Of a stretch of DNA of 64,000 bases, positions 57,864 through 64,000 are shown one piece after another. The translations under genes were made by a program, and so were the position numbers. Numbering within the stretch: the first letter of the stretch is position 1; the number at the start of each line of letters is the position of its first letter. Origin of the DNA: Streptomyces sp. NBC_01210 (GTDB lineage: Bacteria; Actinomycetota; Actinomycetes; Streptomycetales; Streptomycetaceae); contig NZ_CP108549.1 in assembly GCF_036010325.1 (NCBI RefSeq), positions 6,510,001-6,574,000 on the forward strand, in the 5' to 3' direction. The notes below the pieces were generated by a model. It worked only from the letters and a program-made list of their open reading frames with translations. It was not told the origin of the DNA and searched no databases.

Positions 57864-59456
57864 GTGAGCTCGAAACCTGTCGTACTCATCGCTGAAGAGC
57901 TGTCGCCCGCCACCGTCGACGCGCTGGGCCCGGACTTCGAGATCCGGCACTGCAACGGCGCCGACCGTGCCGAACTGCTTCCGGCCATCGTCGATGTCGA
58001 CGCGATCCTGGTCCGCAGCGCCACCAAGGTCGACGCGGAAGCCATCGCCCTCGCGAAGAAGCTGCGGGTCGTCGCCCGCGCCGGTGTCGGCCTCGACAAT
58101 GTCGATGTCTCCGCGGCCACCAAGGCCGGCGTGATGGTCGTCAACGCCCCGACGTCCAACATCGTCACCGCCGCCGAGCTCGCCTGCGGTCTGCTGGTCG
58201 CCACCGCGCGCAATATCCCGCAGGCCAACACCGCCCTGAAGAACGGCGAGTGGAAGCGCTCCAAGTACACGGGCGTGGAGCTGAGCGAGAAGATCCTCGG
58301 CGTTGTCGGTCTCGGCCGTATCGGCGTCCTCGTCGCGCAGCGGATGTCGGCCTTCGGTATGAAGATCGTCGCCTACGACCCCTATGTGCAGCCGGCGCGC
58401 GCCGCGCAGATGGGTGTCAAGCTGCTCTCTCTCGACGAGCTGCTCGAGGTCTCGGACTTCATCACCGTGCATCTGCCGAAGACCCCGGAGACGCTGGGGC
58501 TGATCGGCGACGAGGCGCTGCACAAGGTCCAGCCGCACGTCCGTATCGTCAACGCCGCGCGTGGCGGGATCGTCGACGAGGAGGCGCTGGCCTCCGCGCT
58601 CAAGGAGGGCCGGGTCGCCGGCGCGGGCCTCGATGTGTACACGAAGGAGCCCTGCACGGACTCCCCGCTCTTCGAGTTCGACCAGGTCGTCTGCACCCCG
58701 CACCTCGGCGCGTCGACGGACGAGGCCCAGGAGAAGGCGGGCATCTCGGTCGCGCGTTCCGTGCGTCTCGCGCTCGCCGGTGAGCTGGTGCCCGACGCGG
58801 TCAACGTCCAGGGCGGAGTCATCGCCGAGGACGTACGTCCGGGTCTGCCGCTCGCCGAGAAGCTCGGCCGGATCTTCACCGCGCTGGCGGGCGAGGTCGC
58901 GGTCCGCCTCGACGTCGAGGTGTACGGCGAGATCACCCAGCACGATGTGAAGGTGCTCGAACTGTCCGCGCTCAAGGGCGTGTTCGAGGATGTCGTCGAC
59001 GAGACCGTGTCGTATGTCAACGCCCCGCTGTTCGCGCAGGAGCGCGGTGTCGAGGTCCGGCTCACGACGAGCTCGGAGTCGCCGGACCACCGCAATGTCG
59101 TCACCGTCCGCGGCACACTCTCCGGCGGCGAGGAGGTCGCGGTCTCCGGCACGCTGGCCGGCCCCAAGCACCTCCAGAAGATCGTCGCGATCGGCGACCA
59201 CGACATCGACCTGGCGCTCGCCGACCACATGGTCGTCCTGCGGTACGACGACCGTCCCGGTGTCGTCGGCACGGTCGGCCGGATCCTCGGCGAGGCCGGC
59301 CTGAACATCGCGGGCATGCAGGTCTCGCGCGCGGAGGAGGGCGGCGAGGCGCTCGTCGTGCTGACCGTGGACGACACGGTGCCGCAGTCGGTGCTGACGG
59401 AGATCGCGGACGCGATCGGCGCGGCGTCGGCCCGTACGGTGAACCTCACCGACTGA
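57864..59456 (+). CDS. serA: Phosphoglycerate dehydrogenase
   Basis: 530 aa, the long class with ACT domain; first step of serine synthesis. NAD motif GVVGLGRIGVLVAQRM, catalytic NAARGGIVDE (R), CTPHLGAST (H). Middle intervening domain (about 320-450) and C-terminal ACT (VVLRYDDRPGVVGTVGRILGEAGLNIAGMQVSR), a site for serine feedback. GTG 57864 (SSKPVVLIAEE) preferred over an upstream GTG 57852. Terminator after it. Confidence 0.97.
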   Translation: MSSKPVVLIAEELSPATVDALGPDFEIRHCNGADRAELLPAIVDVDAILVRSATKVDAEAIALAKKLRVVARAGVGLDNVDVSAATKAGVMVVNAPTSNIVTAAELACGLLVATARNIPQANTALKNGEWKRSKYTGVELSEKILGVVGLGRIGVLVAQRMSAFGMKIVAYDPYVQPARAAQMGVKLLSLDELLEVSDFITVHLPKTPETLGLIGDEALHKVQPHVRIVNAARGGIVDEEALASALKEGRVAGAGLDVYTKEPCTDSPLFEFDQVVCTPHLGASTDEAQEKAGISVARSVRLALAGELVPDAVNVQGGVIAEDVRPGLPLAEKLGRIFTALAGEVAVRLDVEVYGEITQHDVKVLELSALKGVFEDVVDETVSYVNAPLFAQERGVEVRLTTSSESPDHRNVVTVRGTLSGGEEVAVSGTLAGPKHLQKIVAIGDHDIDLALADHMVVLRYDDRPGVVGTVGRILGEAGLNIAGMQVSRAEEGGEALVVLTVDDTVPQSVLTEIADAIGAASARTVNLTD

Positions 59457-59497
59457 GACCGACGGAGCCCGACTGAGTACCTCGGGCGGAGTACGTC

Positions 59498-59541
59498 AAA
59501 GGGCCCGGCCCACCGCGTGTTCGCGGTGGGCCGGGCCCTTT
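59498..59541 (+). terminator. Perfect terminator hairpin after serA
   Basis: AAAGGGCCCGGCCCACCGCG - TGTT - CGCGGTGGGCCGGGCCCTTT, perfect 20-bp stem 42 nt after the serA stop. Confidence 0.88.
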
Positions 59542-59648
59542 GTGGGTACGTTCAGCTCGCCGTGACCAGTGCACACGCCAACCGTCTAATACATCTGTGT
59601 AAAACGTAGGTATAGGACAGTTGTATGGACGCGCGGTACGCTGCTGAC

Positions 59649-60224
59649 ATGGGACATCGTGAGGATCTGCTCGAAGGCGCCAAGCGCTGCCTGCTGGAGA
59701 AGGGCTACGCCCGGACGACCGCGCGCGACATCGTCGCGGCCTCCGGCACCAACCTGGCCTCCATCGGCTACCACTACGGCTCCAAGGAGGCGCTGCTCAA
59801 CCAGGCCTTCCTGGCGGTGACCGAGGAGTGGGGTGACGCGGTAGGCCCGGCCAACAGGGAGGCGCCCGATATGGCGGCGGATCCCCTCGAGCGCTTCGAG
59901 AAGACCTGGGAGCAGGTCATCGCCGCGTTCGATGCCAGCCGCCAGGTCTGGAAGCTCCAACTGGAGGTCGTATCGCGGCTCGACGACGACGAGAAGCTGC
60001 GCGAGGCCATCAGGGAACCGCAGTCGGAGGGCCGGCTGGGCATGGCCGAGGCCTTCGTCGGCATGGACCAGGAGGCGGACCCGGAGAAGGCCCGGGTGGC
60101 GGGGCTCTTCTACCAGGCGCTGGTGGCGGGCGTGATGATCCAGTGGATGGTCGACCCGGAGACGGCGCCGTCGGCGAAGGGCCTGACCGACGGGCTGCGG
60201 GCGATCCTGGAGAAGAAGGGCTGA
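59649..60224 (+). CDS. TetR-family regulator
   Basis: 191 aa. DNA-binding domain residues 3-48 (REDLLEGAKRCLLEKGYARTTARDIVAASGTNLASIGYHYGSKEALL), followed by a C-terminal TetR_C domain with SAKGLTDGLRAILEKKG. The ligand is unknown. ATG 59649 follows a TACGCT hexamer by 7 nt, matching a leaderless transcript; ATG 59625 is in frame. Convergent with the PucR regulator. Confidence 0.9.
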   Translation: MGHREDLLEGAKRCLLEKGYARTTARDIVAASGTNLASIGYHYGSKEALLNQAFLAVTEEWGDAVGPANREAPDMAADPLERFEKTWEQVIAAFDASRQVWKLQLEVVSRLDDDEKLREAIREPQSEGRLGMAEAFVGMDQEADPEKARVAGLFYQALVAGVMIQWMVDPETAPSAKGLTDGLRAILEKKG

Positions 60225-60334
60225 GACCCGCTGCGGGGTCCGCCTGTCGGAGTCTCGCTGTGGTTGCCGCTTCCGCGCCCCCGCGTTACCTGGATCGGGG
60301 CGGAGCGAGGCTCACGGAGTGGCGAGGAGCGGCG

Positions 60335-60487
60335 ATGATCACGCGAGAACAGGTCGATCAAATTCTCCGGGTGGAGGGAAACGGACTTTGGAGCCGTGCC
60401 GACTTCAGGGCCATGTGCAGCAGCAGCCGGTCCTCGCCGTCGTCCAGGTCCAGGCCCGTGAGCTGCTCGACGCGCGAAAGCCGGTAG
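60335..60487 (+). other. Short ORF with good ribosome site (doubtful)
   Basis: ATG 60335, 50 codons, preceded by GAGGAG at 5 nt. It starts [27 protein letters not shown] then turns low-complexity ([12 protein letters not shown]) where it overlaps the PucR gene antisense. Could be the remnant of a gene start; I cannot support a function. Confidence 0.25.
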
Positions 60488-61725
60488 TAGAGCGTCTGGC
60501 GGTGGATGCCGAGCGCCGCCGCGGTGCGTCCCGCCTGCCCCGCGCAGTCGAGGAACATCTCGGCGGTGCGGGCCAGTTCGGTGTGGGAGCGGTCGAGCAG
60601 CTCGCGTACGGCGGAGTCGTGCGCGGCGTCCGCGGGGAGCGCGGTCAGCATGCGGTACGGGCCGATGGCCGGCCACTCGGCGACCGGGCCGAGCCGGGGC
60701 TCGGCCCGTGCCGCGCGGGACGCGGAAGCCGCCTCCAGCCAGGCGGTGTTGAGCCCGGCGAGGCCGCGCCGCGGCGTGGCGATCCCGGCGGTCGCCGCGT
60801 CCCCGCCCGCGGCGGCGCGGAGCCGGTCGGCCGCGGTGAGGGCGGGCGAGAGAGTGTCGGCGGAGCGGAGCCGTACGAGGACGGCGAGCGCATGGCCGTC
60901 GGGGGCGGAGTCGTCGTGCGGGTGCGGGGCGCCGGACGGAGCGGCATCGGCTCCGCCGCGAGACGTGCGGGTCGCGGCGCGCCGGGCCGAGGTGCCGGTG
61001 CTCGCGCCACTGCCGGGATCTACGGCCCCGTCCGGGGCCGTATCGAGTGCCCCGGTCTCGAGCTGCCCGGACCTGCCGCCGTCGCCGAGTCCCGTGTCCC
61101 ACGGCACCGTGCACAGCGCCGCCACACCCGGCAGCGAGCGCGACGACGGGGCATCGGCCGCGGTCCATGGCGTCACGCACACCACCGCGTGCAGGCGGTC
61201 CGCGCTCGTGCCGCCCAACGCCGTGCGGAGCGCCGCCACCGCCATGTCGTACTGCCAGCCGCTCTCCGCCGTCAGGACGGCGCGGAACTCACGGGACAGA
61301 TCCGTGCCCGCACGCTCCTCGTCGGCGAGCAGCGTGCCGATCCTGGCCGTGACCTCCATCGCCGCGGCGAGCTGGGCCTGCGTGGGCCCAGGGGCCGCGT
61401 CGAGCAGCCATACGTATCCGAGGACGATGCCCCCGTGGCGTACCGGAAGGCAGATCCGGTCGCGGAAGACGCCCGCCTCCGGGGCCGCCGGGATCCGGAC
61501 CGGGCCCGTCGCACGTGCGATACCGAAGCCCTCGAACCAGGCGCGGACCGCCGGTGTGGACTTCCGGGTCAGGATCGAGCGTGTCCTGACGGGGTCCATC
61601 GCGGTGTCGTCGTCGCTGTCGTGGGCTCCGAAGGCGATCAGGCCGAAGTCCCGGTTCTCCAGCGTCGCCGGCTCGGCCAGCAGCGCCGAGATCTCGTCGA
61701 CCAGCTCTTGGTAATCGCCTTTCAC
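60358..61725 (-). CDS. PucR-type helix-turn-helix regulator of proline use
   Basis: 455 aa. PucR/CdaR-type C-terminal [64 protein letters not shown]. The N-terminal half is GAF-like ([12 protein letters not shown]). A Gly/Ala/Thr-rich insertion (about residues 225-292) is not part of the family. GTG start ([16 protein letters not shown]). Divergent from proline dehydrogenase with perfect palindromes between them, so it is probably the proline activator. Confidence 0.88.
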   Translation of the reverse strand: MKGDYQELVDEISALLAEPATLENRDFGLIAFGAHDSDDDTAMDPVRTRSILTRKSTPAVRAWFEGFGIARATGPVRIPAAPEAGVFRDRICLPVRHGGIVLGYVWLLDAAPGPTQAQLAAAMEVTARIGTLLADEERAGTDLSREFRAVLTAESGWQYDMAVAALRTALGGTSADRLHAVVCVTPWTAADAPSSRSLPGVAALCTVPWDTGLGDGGRSGQLETGALDTAPDGAVDPGSGASTGTSARRAATRTSRGGADAAPSGAPHPHDDSAPDGHALAVLVRLRSADTLSPALTAADRLRAAAGGDAATAGIATPRRGLAGLNTAWLEAASASRAARAEPRLGPVAEWPAIGPYRMLTALPADAAHDSAVRELLDRSHTELARTAEMFLDCAGQAGRTAAALGIHRQTLYYRLSRVEQLTGLDLDDGEDRLLLHMALKSARLQSPFPSTRRI

Positions 61726-61745
61726 TCCGCCATTCTCGCACCCCT

Positions 61746-61816
61746 TCAGACATATGTCTGAGATCCGGACCACGGATGCGTGACAGCTGTCGATGGCAGA
61801 GGATCGGAGCGATCCT
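61746..61816. promoter_or_regulatory. Operator region of the proline genes
   Basis: Three inverted repeats in the divergent gap: TCAGACATATGTCTGA (61746-61761, perfect 16-bp palindrome), ATCCG-GACCA-CGGAT (61763-61777) and AGGATCG-GAG-CGATCCT (61800-61816, perfect arms). They are the likely binding sites of the PucR-type regulator or of CRP-like proteins. Confidence 0.6.
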
Positions 61817-61914
61817 TAGGTTTCACGGTGGTTCTTCGTGCCGTTCCGGATGCGTTGTCTTCTGTTCCGCATCGCCTCCGCTTCGGCTCTGTCCTTCTCT
61901 CCGTGGAGGTCCCC

Positions 61915-62841
61915 GTGCTGGGTCCCGTGATCCTCGCCGCGTCGCGCAGCGACAAGATGCGCCGTATCGTCTCGGCCGCCCCGGTCACCAAGCCCGTGGT
62001 GAACCGTTTCATCGCCGGCGAGACGGTCCAGGAGACGATCCCCGTCGTCCGGGACACGGCCGACCGTGGTCTCGAGGTCACGCTCGATGTCCTCGGTGAG
62101 GACATCACCGACCCGGCGGAGGCGCTGCGCGCCCGCGACGCCTATCTGGAGCTCATCGAGGCCCTTGAGCCGCTGGATCTCGGGATCCGTGCCGAGATGT
62201 CGGTGAAGCTCTCCTCCTTCGGCCAGGCCCTGCCCGGCGGGCACGACCTCGCGCTGAAAAACATCACCACGGTCGTCGAGGCCGCCGCCGGGATCGGCAC
62301 CACGGTCACCCTCGACATGGAGGACCACACCACCATCGACTCGACGCTCGCGATCCACTCCGAACTGCGTGAGCGCTTCCCGCAGACCGGCGCCGTCGTC
62401 CAGTCGTACCTCTTCCGCACCGAGGACGACTGCCGCGCGCTGGCCGCGGCAGGCTCACGCGTACGTCTGGTCAAGGGCGCCTACAAGGAGCCCGAGACCG
62501 TCGCGTACCAGGACAAGGCCGAGGTCGACAAGGCCTACATCCGCTGCCTGAAGATCCTGATGGAGGGTGAGGGCTACCCGATGGTCGGGTCGCACGACCC
62601 GCGCATCATCTCCATCAGCCAGGAGCTCGCCCGCCGGGCGGGCCGCAAGCTCGACGAGTACGAGTTCCAGATGCTGTACGGCATCCGCGAGGCCGAGCAG
62701 CAGCGGCTCGCCGCCGAGGGCCACCGGATGCGTGTCTACATCGCGTACGGCACCGACTGGTACGGATACTTCATGCGCCGCCTCGCGGAGCGCCCCGCCA
62801 ACCTGGCGTTCTTCCTGCGTTCGCTGGTCAGCCGCGGCTGA
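61915..62841 (+). CDS. Proline dehydrogenase
   Basis: 308 aa FAD enzyme, proline to P5C. Start GTG 61915 (LGPVILAASRSDKMRR), with TGGAGG 6 nt upstream. Family residues: DITDPAEALRARDAYLELI, SVKLSSFGQALP, TVTLDMEDHTT, RLVKGAYKEP, GSHDPRIIS, LYGIREAEQQRLAAEGHRMRVYIAYGTDWYGYFMRRLAERPAN. Paired with P5C dehydrogenase directly downstream. Confidence 0.96.
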   Translation: MLGPVILAASRSDKMRRIVSAAPVTKPVVNRFIAGETVQETIPVVRDTADRGLEVTLDVLGEDITDPAEALRARDAYLELIEALEPLDLGIRAEMSVKLSSFGQALPGGHDLALKNITTVVEAAAGIGTTVTLDMEDHTTIDSTLAIHSELRERFPQTGAVVQSYLFRTEDDCRALAAAGSRVRLVKGAYKEPETVAYQDKAEVDKAYIRCLKILMEGEGYPMVGSHDPRIISISQELARRAGRKLDEYEFQMLYGIREAEQQRLAAEGHRMRVYIAYGTDWYGYFMRRLAERPANLAFFLRSLVSRG

Positions 62842-62881
62842 ACCCCCCAACTGACCTACTGATTAAGGAGATTCGGCACCC

Positions 62882-64000
62882 ATGGACGCTGTCACCCAGG
62901 TCCCCGCGCCGGTCAACGAGCCGGTTCACTCCTACGCGCCCGGCAGCCCCGAGCGCGCCCGCCTCGAGTCGAAGCTCAAGGAGCTGTCCGAGAACCCGAT
63001 CGAGCTGCCGATGACGATCGGCGGCGTCCGGCGGATGGGCGGCGGCGAGCGCGTCGACGTCGTACAGCCGCACAACCACAAGGCCGTCATCGGTACGTTC
63101 GCCGCTGCCACGCAGCAGGATGCGCAGGACGCGGTCGACGCCGCGCTCGCCGCCGCGCCCGCGTGGCGTGCGATGTCCTTCGACGACCGCGCCGCGATCA
63201 TCCTGCGCGCGGCCGAGCTGCTGGCCGGTCCGTGGCGCGAGACGCTCGCCGCCTCCACCATGCTGGGCCAGTCGAAGACCGCTCAGCAGGCCGAGATCGA
63301 CACCCCCTGCGAGCTCGTCGACTTCTGGCGCTTCAACGTCAAGTACGCCCGTGACCTGCTCGCCGAGCAGCCGCCGGCCAACTCGCCGGGTGTGTGGAAC
63401 CGTCTGGACCACCGTCCGCTCGAGGGCTTCGTCTACGCGATCACGCCCTTCAACTTCACCGCGATCGCGGGCAACCTGCCGACCGCCCCCGCGCTCATGG
63501 GCAACGTCGTCGTCTGGAAGCCGTCCCCGACGCAGACCCACGCCGCCGTGCTGCTGATGCAGCTCCTGGAGGAGGCCGGTCTGCCGAAGGGCGTCATCAA
63601 CCTGGTGACGGGCGACGGTATCGCCGTCTCCGAGGTGGCCCTGAACCACCCCGAGCTGGCCGGTATCCACTTCACCGGCTCGACCAAGACCTTCCAGCAC
63701 CTGTGGAAGACGGTCGGCAACAACATCGAGAAGTACCGCTCCTACCCGCGCATCGTCGGCGAGACGGGCGGCAAGGACTTCGTCGTCGCGCACCCGAGCG
63801 CCGACCGCGCGGTGCTGAAGACCGCTCTGAACCGCGGTTCCTTCGAGTTCCAGGGCCAGAAGTGCTCGGCGTCCTCGCGTGCGTACATCCCCGCGTCGAT
63901 CTGGAACTCCGGCTTCAAGGAGGAGTTCGCGGCCGAGGTCGACGGCATCAAGATGGGTGACGTCACGGATCTGACGAACTTCATCGGTGCTGTGATCGAC
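62882..64000 (+). CDS. pruA: L-glutamate-gamma-semialdehyde (P5C) dehydrogenase, 3' cut
   Basis: First 373 codons. Aldehyde dehydrogenase fold with catalytic E294 (GETGGKDF) and C328 (GQKCSASSRAY). N-terminus MDAVTQVPAPVNEPVHSYAPGSPER. ATG with AAGGAG at 11 nt. Second step of proline use, giving glutamate. About 170 residues are outside the window. Confidence 0.96.
   Translation, partial: MDAVTQVPAPVNEPVHSYAPGSPERARLESKLKELSENPIELPMTIGGVRRMGGGERVDVVQPHNHKAVIGTFAAATQQDAQDAVDAALAAAPAWRAMSFDDRAAIILRAAELLAGPWRETLAASTMLGQSKTAQQAEIDTPCELVDFWRFNVKYARDLLAEQPPANSPGVWNRLDHRPLEGFVYAITPFNFTAIAGNLPTAPALMGNVVVWKPSPTQTHAAVLLMQLLEEAGLPKGVINLVTGDGIAVSEVALNHPELAGIHFTGSTKTFQHLWKTVGNNIEKYRSYPRIVGETGGKDFVVAHPSADRAVLKTALNRGSFEFQGQKCSASSRAYIPASIWNSGFKEEFAAEVDGIKMGDVTDLTNFIGAVID

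Overview
The window is a stretch of high-GC actinobacterial chromosome, almost certainly Streptomyces core genome. Codon third positions are overwhelmingly G or C, GTG and TTG starts are common, many genes have a TANNNT -10 element within about 10 nt of the start codon (leaderless style), and several families are typically streptomycete (tandem glycine riboswitch before gcvT, ligA followed by a GGDEF-EAL protein, gatC-gatA-small ORF-gatB, ilv leader peptide after a second GGDEF-EAL gene). From memory the gene order follows the S. coelicolor region around SCO5469-SCO5520. I could not run an alignment. I see no prophage, integrase, transposase, CRISPR array, rRNA, tRNA or biosynthetic gene cluster.

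Left part (1-14.9 kb). A minus-strand operon gcvT-gcvH-glyA-sdaA turns glycine into one-carbon units, serine and then pyruvate. It is headed by a tandem glycine riboswitch. Divergent from it are a P-loop kinase-like gene and two SseB-domain genes, then a five-gene peptide ABC importer (permease, lipoprotein, permease, two ATPases) with a strong hairpin after the lipoprotein gene, then a TRIC-type membrane protein.

Middle (15-31.5 kb). Small regulatory and housekeeping modules: thioesterase, an ArsR-SRPBCC pair, a DinB/maleylpyruvate-isomerase-like gene with a probable 3' frameshift divergent from a WYL regulator, a TetR regulator divergent from two small membrane proteins, cysteine desulfurase, an amidase, mnmA (sulfur transfer to tRNA), an alpha/beta hydrolase, DUF427, a LOG-like protein, an SDR, a short MetE-like protein, ligA, and a c-di-GMP GGDEF-EAL membrane protein (RmdB-like).

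Right-middle (31.5-51 kb). gatC-gatA-unknown small protein-gatB (Gln-tRNA amidotransferase), a hypothetical gene, a Tat-exported phospholipase C with a perfect hairpin inside its coding sequence, an MMPL transporter, two GNATs, a large LuxR (LAL) ATPase regulator, a lipoprotein sugar dehydrogenase, an aldo/keto reductase and a D-2-hydroxyacid dehydrogenase.

Right end (51-64 kb). A PAS-GGDEF-EAL protein (CdgF-like) whose EAL domain looks dead, then ilvB-ilvN-ilvC with a leader-peptide attenuator, serA, a TetR regulator, and the proline-use locus: a PucR-type regulator divergent from proline dehydrogenase and P5C dehydrogenase (cut by the window edge). Amino-acid metabolism (glycine, serine, branched-chain, proline) and c-di-GMP signalling are the two recurring themes. 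The main things worth following up are the small protein between gatA and gatB, the degenerate EAL domain, the intragenic hairpin, the frameshifted 3' end at 17.2 kb, the OppA/OppB hairpin, and several inverted repeats that look like operators.
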